Assembly: GCA_963816725.1 (NCBI GenBank)
Contig: CAWFMC010000023.1
Span: forward strand, 1 to 64,000
DNA from: CAVSUB01 sp963816725
GTDB lineage: Bacteria > Acidobacteriota > Vicinamibacteria > Vicinamibacterales > 2-12-FULL-66-21
Length of the DNA stretch: 64,000 nt
Reading direction: 5' to 3'
The notes under the pieces were generated by a model. That model ran no database searches, was not told where the DNA came from, and saw nothing but the letters and a program-made list of their open reading frames with translations. The position numbers and the translations under genes are program-made. Shown one piece after another: positions 19,108-27,348 of this stretch (positions are counted from its first letter, which is position 1; each line of letters starts with the position of its first letter).

Positions 19108-19935
19108 TTACCGGCAGGATCCGCAACCGCCGCCGGTGCTGCACGACCCACAGCCGCCGGCACCGGGGCCTGTCGGGTTGTCGCAGCCGCCACACCCGCC
19201 CTCGTCCGCGCAGCCGCCGTGCACCACCCCCTTGCCGTTGGGCAGCTCGTAGCGGAGGCAACACTTGAGGCGACCGCACATGCCCGAGAGCTTGGAAGGG
19301 TTCAGGGCCAGGTTCTGCAACTTGGCCATCTTGATCGAGATCGGCTCGAAGGTCTGCAGCCAGGTCGTGCAGCACAACGGGCGGCCGCACGGGCCGTAGC
19401 CGCCGAGCATCCGCGCCTCGTCGCGGACGCCGATCTGCCGCATCTCGATGCGCAGGCGGAAGTGCGCCGCCAGATCGCGCACCAGCTCGCGGAAATCGAC
19501 CCGGCCCTCGGCGGTGTAGTAGAAGATCAGCCGCGAGCCGTCGAACAGCTGCTCGACCCGCGCCAGCTTCATCGCCAGACCGCGCTCGCGGATCTTCAGG
19601 AGGCAGACGCGATGCGCTTCCTGCTCGCGCTGCTGATGTTTCAGCTTGGTGAGGATGTCCTCGTGCGAGGCCTTGCGGACGACGACCGCCGACGGGTCGG
19701 CCATGTCGCGGCGACGATTCTGGAGCTGCGGGATCCCGCGCATGACGGTTCCGACGGCCGGGCCTTCGGCCGATTGCACGACCACCGCGTCGCCGGCCGA
19801 TAGCGGCGTGACGTCGGCTGCCGGCGTGTCTGGGTCGAGGGCATCGAGCGCGAGCTCGGGGAGGAGGAACGTCTGGGTCCGCCCGACGGGCGCGAACTTG
19901 ACGCTGACGAACGGACGGACGGCCCCGGCGCTCAT
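19108..19935 (-). CDS. PSP1/YaaT-family regulatory protein, RicT-like
   Basis: 275 aa. The PSP1 C-terminal region is evident: RLIFYYTAEGRVDFRELVRD, RIEMRQIGVRDEARMLGG and GYGPCGRPLCCTTWLQTF, then MCGRLKCCLRYE. In Bacillus the homologue RicT belongs to a Fe-S-containing RicAFT complex acting on RNA maturation and development. Here the protein also carries an extra Cys/Gly tail (GGCGGCDNPTG, GGCGSCSTGGGCGSC) with many cysteines, suggesting additional metal or cluster binding. It lies downstream of holB, an arrangement also common in Firmicutes. Confidence 0.85.
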   Translation of the reverse strand: MSAGAVRPFVSVKFAPVGRTQTFLLPELALDALDPDTPAADVTPLSAGDAVVVQSAEGPAVGTVMRGIPQLQNRRRDMADPSAVVVRKASHEDILTKLKHQQREQEAHRVCLLKIRERGLAMKLARVEQLFDGSRLIFYYTAEGRVDFRELVRDLAAHFRLRIEMRQIGVRDEARMLGGYGPCGRPLCCTTWLQTFEPISIKMAKLQNLALNPSKLSGMCGRLKCCLRYELPNGKGVVHGGCADEGGCGGCDNPTGPGAGGCGSCSTGGGCGSCR

Positions 19936-19969
19936 GTCTCTCTTATGGGCGCGTCGACCGGCGCCGCGG

Positions 19970-20968
19970 CTATATCTGGAACGCGACCCAGTCCGCCACG
20001 ATTTTCGGACTGGCGTTGCGCTCGAGTGCCGCGATCGCCTGGTCGACCGCCGAAAACGCCCGGACCGTGCGATCCCCGTCGAACGCCCGCACGAGCCCGC
20101 CGAGAAGCGGCTTCATGTCGGGGTTGGCGAGACACCGCTCGTCCGCGCGGGATAGCAATACACCACAATCACGAATCAACGACGCGAGCGCCCGTAACCG
20201 GCGCGCGAGCTCGTCGCGGTCGCTCAGACCGACGAGCACCTTGGCGCTCTCCAGCCGGCGGCGCGGGTCGATCGAACTGGCCACGCCTTGCAGCAGCCCG
20301 GCGGCCGCGTCCCGGGCCGCGGTGACATCCTCGGAGTTGCCTGACAGGGCCGCCCCCACGCTGCCGTCGGCAGCCGAGGCCGCGGCATGGGCCCCTGTCT
20401 CATCGTAGCCGTGCGAGGCGATCAGCACCGCGGCGATGTCGGCGGCGTCGAGCCGGCCGAAGCGAATCTGCTGGCAGCGGGAGCGGACGGTCGGCAGCAG
20501 CACGTCCGGAGTGGACGTCACGAGCACGAACGACGACGCGGAGGGCGGTTCCTCGAGGGTCTTGAGGAGCGCGTTCTGGGCCTCGCCCAGGATCGCCTCC
20601 GCCTGGTCGAAGATCACCACCCGGCGGCGGCCTTCGAACGGCCGGTACGCGGCCTTCTCGATCGCGTCGCGAATCCGATCGACCTTGATCGCACCGGTCT
20701 CGCCCGGCTCGATCAGGATGACGTCTGAATGCACGCCGCGCGCGATGCGCTTGCAGGAGGCGCAGACGCCGCAGGCGTCACGGCCGAGGCCTTCGGCAGT
20801 CACCGGAGTGGGGCAGTTGAGGAGTTGCGCCAGCGCGACGGCGGTCAGGCGCTTGCCGACCCCTTCCGGACCGGTGAAAATCACGCTCGGCGGCAGCGAC
20901 TCGCGCTCGACCGCGCGGACGAGCAGCTCGAGGAGATGGCGATGACCGGCGACGGCGCGCAGCGGCAT
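19970..20968 (-). CDS. holB: DNA polymerase III subunit delta'
   Basis: 332 aa from MPLRAVAGHRHLLELL. It is a clamp-loader AAA+ subunit. The Walker A motif is FTGPEGVGKRLTAVALAQLL, the zinc module is CGVCASCKRIARG (first Cys just upstream), and the TSTPDVLLPTVRSRCQQIRF segment holds the SRC arginine-finger motif. The C-terminal half is diverged. The longer frame upstream is arginine-rich shadow. It starts 4 bases after the PBP1A stop and precedes the ricT-like gene. Confidence 0.92.
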   Translation of the reverse strand: MPLRAVAGHRHLLELLVRAVERESLPPSVIFTGPEGVGKRLTAVALAQLLNCPTPVTAEGLGRDACGVCASCKRIARGVHSDVILIEPGETGAIKVDRIRDAIEKAAYRPFEGRRRVVIFDQAEAILGEAQNALLKTLEEPPSASSFVLVTSTPDVLLPTVRSRCQQIRFGRLDAADIAAVLIASHGYDETGAHAAASAADGSVGAALSGNSEDVTAARDAAAGLLQGVASSIDPRRRLESAKVLVGLSDRDELARRLRALASLIRDCGVLLSRADERCLANPDMKPLLGGLVRAFDGDRTVRAFSAVDQAIAALERNASPKIVADWVAFQI

Positions 20969-20972
20969 CGCG

Positions 20973-23456
20973 CTAGCCGCCGTCCTTCTTCTTCTCGGCG
21001 TCGTGCTTGCGCTTCTCGTCCTGCTTCTTGCGCTCCTCTTCCTTGCGCTTCTTGTCCTCGTCGCCGTTGTTGTCGCCGCCGGCCCCGAACACCTTCGACC
21101 AGAAGCCACGCTTCTTCTTCGGCTCCTCAGAGGCGCGTTCCTCGCCGGCCTTCTCGCCGGGCTTTTCACCCGAGACCGCGCCGGCATTGCCGCTGGTGCT
21201 GGCCGCGGAGGGCAGCGGCAGGCCGGTATTGTCGGCGGGCACCGGCACGACGTGGTTGTCCTTGCCGAAGGCGCCGGCCAGGCGATCCAGGACCGAGAGC
21301 GACTCGTGCAGCGGGCAGGTCGTGGTCGGCACCGTGCCGCGCGCGAAGTACTCGCCGTAGATCATCGACTTCGTCTCGATCTGGCCATCCTTGGTGACGA
21401 CTTGAACCGAGTCGCAGCCCGCCGCCGGCAGCTTGCCGGACATGCGGCAGACGTTGACCATCACGACATCCGAGGGCTTCTCCAGCCACTCGGCCTTGTC
21501 GCCCTTGGTCGCCCGCTTCATGAACGACGCCCAGATCGGGACCGCCACATCGGCGGCATAGCCGTTCGAGATGATCGTCTTGGGCTGGTCGAACCCGACC
21601 CACACGCCCGTGACGAGGTGCGGCGTATAGCCGACGAACCAGGCGTCGTTGTAGTCGTTGGTGGTGCCCGTCTTGCCCGCCGCCGGCAGCGTGAACCCGA
21701 TCTGGCGGGCGCGGTACGCCGTCCCCGAGCTGATGACGTCGGCGAGCATGCTCGACATCAGGTAGGCGGTCGTCTCCGAGATCGCCTGGTGAGATTTGGA
21801 GACACCCTGGTAGAGGATCTTGCCGTCGCCGTCCTCGACCCGCCGAATCAGCAGCGGCTCGCGGACCACACCCTTGCTGGCGAACGCGCCGTACGCCGCG
21901 GTCAACTGCGCGAGGGTAACCTCGCTGGCCCCCAACGCCAGCGACGGCACGCTCGGCGGTGTGCCGACGTTGAGCTTCTCCGAATAGCTGACCGCGTTCT
22001 TGATGCCGACGCTGTTGAGGAGCTGCACCGCGGCGCGGTTGCTCGAGGTCCGCAGCGCCGTACGTAGCGTCATCGAGTCGGCGTCGGAATGCTCGTCCTC
22101 GGGGACCCATCCGCCCTGCGGGGTCGCGATCGGCGCGTCGAGGTTGGTGATGACCGTAGCCGGCGTGTAGCCCGCCTCGATCGCCGTCGCGTAGACGAAC
22201 GGCTTGAACGCCGATCCCGACTGCCGCTTGGCCTGGACCGCGCGATTGAACCGGCTCTCGCTGAAGTCGCGCCCGCCGACCATCGCTTCGACGAAGCCGG
22301 TCGATGGATCCATCGCGTAGAGCGCGCCCTGAAGGTAATCGGGCCGTCCGTCCTTCGGGATTTCCTGTTTGCCGCGGGGCAGGTACTTGTAGCCGCGACG
22401 CTTTTCGATGTCGGCCAGGCCCTCTTCGACCAGTTGCTCGGCCGCCTTCTGCATCTCCGGCTGGATCGTGGTGTAGACCTTCAGCCCACCCTGATACACC
22501 CGCTGCCAGCCGAACTTCTGGACCAGCTCGCGCCGGACCTGCTCCTTGAAATAGAGCCCGAAGGTCTCGTTGATCTCCAGCGCGTTGGTCAGCTTGACGG
22601 TGGCCTTCTTCGCTTTCGCCGCCGTCGCCTCGTCTATCGCTCCGGACGTCACCATCGTCTGGAGCACGACATTGCGGCGGGCGATCGCGCGATCGAGGTT
22701 GACCGTCGGTGCATACGACGACGGGGATTGAATCAGGCCGGCAAGGAGCGCGGCCTGGTCGACCGACAGATCGGACGCGCTCCGGCCGAAATACCCGCGG
22801 GACGCGGCCTCGACGCCGTACAGCCCGTCGCCGAAGTAGACCTTGTTCAAGTACAGCTCGAGGATCTCTTCCTTGTTGTAGAGGTTCTCGATGTAGGCGG
22901 CGAGGATGACTTCCTTCAGCTTGCGCCGGTAGGTCTTGTCGCGGGTCAGGAAGCTCTGGCGGGCCAGCTGCTGGGTGATCGTGCTGCCGCCCTCGGCGCG
23001 CCGCCCGGCCTGGACGTTCTTGAGCACCGACCCGAAGATCCGGACCGCATCGATGCCGCTGTGATCGAAGAATCGCTGGTCCTCGACCGATACGACCGCC
23101 TTGATCAGATTCTGCGAGACTTTGGACAGCGGAACTTCGATCCGCTGCTCTTTATAGATGGTGAAGACCGGCTTGTCGCTGACGTCGAACAGGGTTGTCG
23201 CCTCGGACATGTCCCCCAGACCGCGCAGCGCCTGCCGATCCGGCAGACCGGTGGTCAAATCGTAGCTGAACCAGGTCAGCCATCCTGCCGCGGCGAAGCC
23301 GGCCATCGCGACGACAGCGATGATCGCGACGAGGGCGCGCGGACGCCCGTCCAGCAGCCGCTGAATGAAGGCAAAACGTGGAAAATGAAACCGCACGGCG
23401 AGCTTGGATGGCAAGATGCGAGCCGTCGAGGTTAAAGGGTTGTCCGGCTCCCCCAC
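20973..23456 (-). CDS. Penicillin-binding protein 1A, bifunctional
   Basis: 827 aa from a GTG start. A transmembrane helix (about 41-63) leads to a GT51 transglycosylase domain with catalytic Glu in VEDQRFFDHSGID (E125) and GGSTITQQLARQ. The transpeptidase domain has SGSAFKPF (Ser415, Lys418), SSN (471-473) and KTGTT (595-599), so both activities look intact. It polymerises and cross-links peptidoglycan in the periplasm. The last 60 residues form an unusual Lys/Glu-rich tail (KKKRGFWSKVFG, then KKRKEEERKKQDEKRK). The exact start is uncertain because no strong Shine-Dalgarno is visible. Confidence 0.95.
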   Translation of the reverse strand: MGEPDNPLTSTARILPSKLAVRFHFPRFAFIQRLLDGRPRALVAIIAVVAMAGFAAAGWLTWFSYDLTTGLPDRQALRGLGDMSEATTLFDVSDKPVFTIYKEQRIEVPLSKVSQNLIKAVVSVEDQRFFDHSGIDAVRIFGSVLKNVQAGRRAEGGSTITQQLARQSFLTRDKTYRRKLKEVILAAYIENLYNKEEILELYLNKVYFGDGLYGVEAASRGYFGRSASDLSVDQAALLAGLIQSPSSYAPTVNLDRAIARRNVVLQTMVTSGAIDEATAAKAKKATVKLTNALEINETFGLYFKEQVRRELVQKFGWQRVYQGGLKVYTTIQPEMQKAAEQLVEEGLADIEKRRGYKYLPRGKQEIPKDGRPDYLQGALYAMDPSTGFVEAMVGGRDFSESRFNRAVQAKRQSGSAFKPFVYATAIEAGYTPATVITNLDAPIATPQGGWVPEDEHSDADSMTLRTALRTSSNRAAVQLLNSVGIKNAVSYSEKLNVGTPPSVPSLALGASEVTLAQLTAAYGAFASKGVVREPLLIRRVEDGDGKILYQGVSKSHQAISETTAYLMSSMLADVISSGTAYRARQIGFTLPAAGKTGTTNDYNDAWFVGYTPHLVTGVWVGFDQPKTIISNGYAADVAVPIWASFMKRATKGDKAEWLEKPSDVVMVNVCRMSGKLPAAGCDSVQVVTKDGQIETKSMIYGEYFARGTVPTTTCPLHESLSVLDRLAGAFGKDNHVVPVPADNTGLPLPSAASTSGNAGAVSGEKPGEKAGEERASEEPKKKRGFWSKVFGAGGDNNGDEDKKRKEEERKKQDEKRKHDAEKKKDGG

Positions 23457-23525
23457 CCGAGGGACCAGCCTGATTATGCGTCCCGCGGGACTGAATGGGC
23501 AAGGAAACCCACAACCCTGGGCGCC

Positions 23526-24425
23526 TCAACCGGCTCCGGCGTCTCGGCCCAGCCGCTTCAGTTTCTGAAGCGGCTGGCGCAGCGGCTGCGCGGACCCGGC
23601 CATCCCGGCCCACAGATCCTGGACCTTCGCCACCCGTGCCGGCATGTTCCGGACCGTGAAGGTGGTCGGCGCGACGGCTCCCCGCTCGATCTCCTCCCAC
23701 GTGCAGGGCGCCGAGATCGGTGCGCCCGGCCTGGCCCGAACCGCGTAGGCCGCGGCGAAGGTCGCGCTGTAGCCGTTCCGCCCGGTGTCGACGAGAATCC
23801 GCCGGCCGCGATCCTTTTTGCTGAACTCCTGGGTGAGGTGCTCGGGATCGCGCGTGACCAGCAGCGTCCCCACCGCGTGGGCGAACCGCGCGACGTCGCC
23901 AATCCGTGAGCTCCCCTCGAGCGGAACGACGATGTGGTAGCCCTTGGAACCGGAGGTCTTGACCCAGCTGGCGAGTCCGAGCTCGCTGAGCAGGTCGCGG
24001 AGCCGAAGCGCGGCGCCGCGGAGCGTCGCTGGATCGTCCTCCATCGGATCGAGATCGAACACGCAGATGTCGGGATGATGCAGCCGGGGCACGCGCGAGA
24101 CCCACACGTGCGGGGTGATGGTGTTCTGGTTGACGACCCACAGCAGCGAGCGGACGTCGTCCACCACCACGTGGTGCACCGTGCCGTCCTTCTTCGGCAC
24201 GGTCACTCGCTGCAGCCAGTCGGGAAACCCCTTCGTCACGCTCTTCTGGATGAAGCCCTTGTGATCGATCCCGGCCGGATACCGCTCCATCGTCACCGGC
24301 CGGCCGCGGAGGTGCGGAAGCATGAGCGGCGCGATCGCTTCGTAGTACGCGGCGAGCTGGCCCTTGGTGACCGCGTCTCCGCCGGCATCCGCCGGGAAGA
24401 GCACCTTCTCGGGATGCGTGATCAT
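23526..24425 (-). CDS. LigD-type polymerase/primase, stand-alone
   Basis: 299 aa. It matches the polymerase domain of bacterial LigD (AEP primase superfamily), which fills and primes ends in Ku-dependent NHEJ. Motifs: THPEKVLFP at the N-terminus, HKGFIQKSVTKGFPDWL, DLDP with catalytic Asp 124 and 126, and TSGSKGYHIVVPL (157-169). It has no ligase or phosphoesterase domain. The ATG overlaps the stop of the ligase gene (ATGA), so the two are co-translated. No ku gene is present in the window. Confidence 0.92.
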   Translation of the reverse strand: MITHPEKVLFPADAGGDAVTKGQLAAYYEAIAPLMLPHLRGRPVTMERYPAGIDHKGFIQKSVTKGFPDWLQRVTVPKKDGTVHHVVVDDVRSLLWVVNQNTITPHVWVSRVPRLHHPDICVFDLDPMEDDPATLRGAALRLRDLLSELGLASWVKTSGSKGYHIVVPLEGSSRIGDVARFAHAVGTLLVTRDPEHLTQEFSKKDRGRRILVDTGRNGYSATFAAAYAVRARPGAPISAPCTWEEIERGAVAPTTFTVRNMPARVAKVQDLWAGMAGSAQPLRQPLQKLKRLGRDAGAG

Positions 24426-25282
24426 GACTCGCGCACCACCTCGCGCGGGGACTTGTCCGTCCTGAGCCCGAGCAGCCGCGAGTGCCGCAGCTTGCCGTGG
24501 CCGGTCCACTCGATGAAGGCGACCTGGACGACGATCTCCGGCCGCACCCAGTGTGCGTACAACCGCGGCAGGCCGACGGCCCGGGTGAAGGGCGGCTTCG
24601 GGATCTCGGCCGCGTCCAGGCGGGCACGCAGATCGCGGAGCAGCGCGGCGTCGAACCCGGTGCCGACTTTCCCCGCGAAGACGAAGTCGTCACCATCGTA
24701 GTACCCGACGAGCAGCGCCCCGAGGCCGACGCGGGCGCCTTTAGGATCGGTGAAGCCGCCGACCACCAGCTCCTGCGCGTTCTCGCACTTCATCTTCAGC
24801 CAGTGCGGCGAGCGGCGGTGCTCGTAGGGGCTGCCGCGGCGCTTGGCGATGACCCCTTCCCACCCCTCGGCGCACGCGCGCTCCCACGGCTTCTCGCCGG
24901 TGACGGGCGGGACACGGAGCAGCGGCGGCGAAAGCGGCAAGGCGGCGAGCCGCGCCTGACGCTCTTCGAGCGGCAGCCGGGTGATGTCTTCTCCGTCCAG
25001 GCGGAGCAGGTCGAAGACGTGGTACCCCGGATCAGCCTGTCCCCACGTCAGTTCGCCGTCGAGAATCAGGTCGGTGACCGCCAGGGCGGCGATCGCCGCG
25101 CTCACCGCCGGCAGGTGCTGCGGCAGTCGATTACGCGACAGCAGCCGGATGTCCTCGCCCGATCGGAAGGCGAGCAGGCGGATGCCATCGAGCTTCCGCT
25201 CGAACAGCCACTCCGGCCCGGCGAAGCGCTCCTGCGTGAGCGTCGCGGCCATCGGCACGATCCAGTCGGGAAAAGGCGTCAT
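24422..25282 (-). CDS. ATP-dependent DNA ligase, LigD-type, stand-alone
   Basis: 286 aa. Nucleotidyltransferase and OB-fold domains of an ATP-dependent ligase. The adenylated Lys is in ERKLDGIRLL (K30); other motifs are LDGELTW, GWEGVIAKRRGSPY, WLKMKCENAQELVVGGF (motif V) and RPEIVVQVAF in the OB fold. It seals breaks in NHEJ with the downstream polymerase; the 3'-phosphoesterase domain of fused LigD is absent. The pair is a split version of LigD. Confidence 0.92.
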   Translation of the reverse strand: MTPFPDWIVPMAATLTQERFAGPEWLFERKLDGIRLLAFRSGEDIRLLSRNRLPQHLPAVSAAIAALAVTDLILDGELTWGQADPGYHVFDLLRLDGEDITRLPLEERQARLAALPLSPPLLRVPPVTGEKPWERACAEGWEGVIAKRRGSPYEHRRSPHWLKMKCENAQELVVGGFTDPKGARVGLGALLVGYYDGDDFVFAGKVGTGFDAALLRDLRARLDAAEIPKPPFTRAVGLPRLYAHWVRPEIVVQVAFIEWTGHGKLRHSRLLGLRTDKSPREVVRES

Positions 25283-25409
25283 GCATCACTTCCCGGCACG
25301 GCATTGTCGTGCCGGCGGTCGTGAGGTACGCTGCCGTCCGGGCAGCCCGGGCCGAGCGCCCGCGAGCGCCCACAGGATATCAGCGGCGATGATCCACCGG
25401 GAGGCAGGC

Positions 25410-26594
25410 ATGCGACGGGTGTTGGCGGGAGTCGGACTGGGTGTGGTTTCGGTCGCGGTCGGCCTGGCCCAGGCACCACCGCCCCCGGTTGTCTCGCCCG
25501 AGGTGTCGAAGGGCGCCATCACCCTGCGCTACCGCGCGCCGAACGCCAAGGAGATCGTCGTCGCCGGCGAGCTCGATGGCCAACCGCACCCCATGACCAA
25601 GGGAGCGGACGGCGTGTGGAGCGTGACCATCGGGCCGCTGCCGCCGGACATCTACACCTACGCCTTCACCGTCGACGGGGTCACCGCGCTCGACCCGCAG
25701 AACGCCAACACCAAGCTGGGCTACGGCACGTTCGGCGCCGTCAGCGTCGTGCAGGTGCCCGGCGACGGCCCGCAGTTCTACGATTCGCGTCCAGTCCCGC
25801 ATGGCGAGGTCCGCATCCGCCCCTACGAGTCGAAGACCCTGGGCGTCTCGCGGACGATGTGGGTCTATACGCCGCCGGGCTACGACACGGGCAAAGACTA
25901 TCCAGTGCTGTACCTGCTGCATGGCGCCGGCGACGTCGAGTCTGGTTGGACACTGATCGGTCGCGCGAACCTGATTCTCGACAACCTGATCGCGGAGAAA
26001 AAAGCCAAACCGATGGTGGTCGTGATGCCGCTCGGCCACGCCATCCAGAGCTTCTGGACGGGGCCGTCGAAAGTCCTCCCGGATCCGGTGTCCGAGTCGT
26101 TTGCCAAGGGTGGGCTCGACGCGGTGATCACCGCGATGATGGCGGGCGATGGTCACGGCGGGCTCTCGCCGGTCACCCGCGACCTGGTCGAGGACGTAAT
26201 GCCCGAGGTCGAGCGGTCGTTCAAGGTGTCGAAGACGCCCGCCAACCGGGCCATCGCCGGGCTCTCGATGGGCGGCGGCCAGACCCTCAACCTCGCCTTC
26301 AGCCGTCCCGAGCTGTTCCGCTACGTGGCCATCATGAGCGGCGCGGTCAGTCCCAAGGCTGAGGAGATCTATCCGAAGTTCCTCGGCGACCCCGCCGCGG
26401 TCAACAAAGCCTTCAAGCTGCTGTGGGTCGGCGTCGGCAAGGACGACATGCTGACCGGCCCCGGCGATCGCGCCTTCGAGGCGATGCTCACCAAGAAGAG
26501 CATCACCCACACCTACCGGTTGATCGAGGGCCGCCATGAGTGGACGGTCTGGCGCCAGAATCTGAATGAGATTGCGGGATTGCTGTTCAAGTAA
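25410..26594 (+). CDS. Secreted alpha/beta-hydrolase esterase with N-terminal E-set domain
   Basis: 394 aa. A signal peptide (RRVLAGVGLGVVSVAVGLAQA) is followed by an immunoglobulin-like early-set domain (about 30-120, VSKGAITLRYRAPNAKEIVV, related to those of glycoside enzymes). The catalytic domain is of the esterase D / feruloyl-esterase type: YTPPGYDTGKDYPVLYLLHG, nucleophile in AGLSMGGGQ (Ser286), Asp345 or Asp346 in VGKDDML, and His376 in EGRHEW. Likely hydrolyses acyl or feruloyl esters on polysaccharides outside the cytoplasm. ATG at 25410 follows GGGAGG; another ATG lies 21 bases upstream. A paralogue is at 43633-44934. Confidence 0.88.
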   Translation: MRRVLAGVGLGVVSVAVGLAQAPPPPVVSPEVSKGAITLRYRAPNAKEIVVAGELDGQPHPMTKGADGVWSVTIGPLPPDIYTYAFTVDGVTALDPQNANTKLGYGTFGAVSVVQVPGDGPQFYDSRPVPHGEVRIRPYESKTLGVSRTMWVYTPPGYDTGKDYPVLYLLHGAGDVESGWTLIGRANLILDNLIAEKKAKPMVVVMPLGHAIQSFWTGPSKVLPDPVSESFAKGGLDAVITAMMAGDGHGGLSPVTRDLVEDVMPEVERSFKVSKTPANRAIAGLSMGGGQTLNLAFSRPELFRYVAIMSGAVSPKAEEIYPKFLGDPAAVNKAFKLLWVGVGKDDMLTGPGDRAFEAMLTKKSITHTYRLIEGRHEWTVWRQNLNEIAGLLFK

Positions 26595-26600
26595 ACCCCC

Positions 26601-26781
26601 GGTTCGGGGGTTCGAGGGTTCGAAAGGTTCGATGGGTGCGGGTTCGAGGGTTCGACGGTGCTGGTTCGACCATACGAGTGCTGCCGAGATGAGCGCAGAG
26701 TGCCGCGATTAACGAGCAAAGAACCTGCGAACCCGTAGAACCCTGGAACGCGCACCCATCGAACCGTCGAACCCCCGAACC
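26601..26781. repeat. Large imperfect inverted repeat built from GGTTCGA units
   Basis: The left arm repeats GGTTCG(A/G) units several times and the right arm repeats the complement. Two exact 15-base inverted matches are GGTTCGGGGGTTCGA (26601-26615 with 26767-26781) and GGTTCGATGGGTGCG (26626-26640 with 26751-26765). About 110 bases lie between the inner arms. It could fold into a long cruciform or RNA hairpin and fills most of the gap between two genes. No coding potential. Confidence 0.75.
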
Positions 26782-26809
26782 ATAGAACCAACGCAACCGC
26801 CGAAGGCGG

Positions 26810-26815
26810 TACAAT
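26810..26815 (+). promoter_or_regulatory. Candidate -10 element
   Basis: TACAAT matches the consensus at five of six bases, 37 bases before the next ATG and just outside the inverted repeat. No convincing -35. Confidence 0.3.
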
Positions 26816-26852
26816 AACCACCGCCAGCCTCTGGGAAGTTCGACGGACGCAG

Positions 26853-27329
26853 ATGACACGGCTGAAGACGGCGATCGCGGTGCTGCTGGTCAGCTCGCTG
26901 CCGGTGATGGTGCGCGCGGCGGACGAGCGGGCGGCGATTCGGGTCTACGTGACGACCGGGTCCGCCACCAGCGGCAACGAGGCGGCGACGCAGAGCGGGC
27001 TCGAGGCTTCGACGACCGATTTGCGGCAAGCGCTGGCCAAGCGGAAGGGGCTGACAATCGTGCCGACGGCCGAGGAGGCGCAGGTGCGCGTCGAGGTCTT
27101 CGATCGCGAGGAACGCGACCCGGCGCAAGGCGGCTTCGGCGGCACATCGATCACCAGGTTCCGCCAGACCATCGTCCGGCTGCGCATCGAGAGCGGCGCG
27201 GCCAAGAGCGAACTGAAGGGCATCGGCCAGTCGTCGTGGAAGGCGGCGGCCAAGGATGCCGCCGAGCGGGTATCCAAATGGCTGGAGAGCCACCCGCCGG
27301 CTATCGACACAGCACTCCTACCCCAGTGA
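26853..27329 (+). CDS. Small secreted protein of unknown function
   Basis: 158 aa with a signal peptide (TRLKTAIAVLLVSSLPVMVRAA). The mature part has alternating strand and helix (AAIRVYVTTGSA; TTDLRQALAKRKGLTIVP; QVRVEVFDREE; TIVRLRIESGAAKSELKGIG), resembling small periplasmic proteins that monitor oxidative or lipid components, but I recognise no family. Spelling out a function would be guesswork. Confidence 0.65.
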   Translation: MTRLKTAIAVLLVSSLPVMVRAADERAAIRVYVTTGSATSGNEAATQSGLEASTTDLRQALAKRKGLTIVPTAEEAQVRVEVFDREERDPAQGGFGGTSITRFRQTIVRLRIESGAAKSELKGIGQSSWKAAAKDAAERVSKWLESHPPAIDTALLPQ

Positions 27330-27348
27330 AAGCAGTCCAGGCTCCCGA

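Noticed and set aside
26601..26790. tRNA or CRISPR in the GGTTCGA repeats
   Set aside because: GGTTCGA resembles a T-loop but there is no cloverleaf; repeat spacing is irregular and the arms are inverted, unlike a CRISPR.
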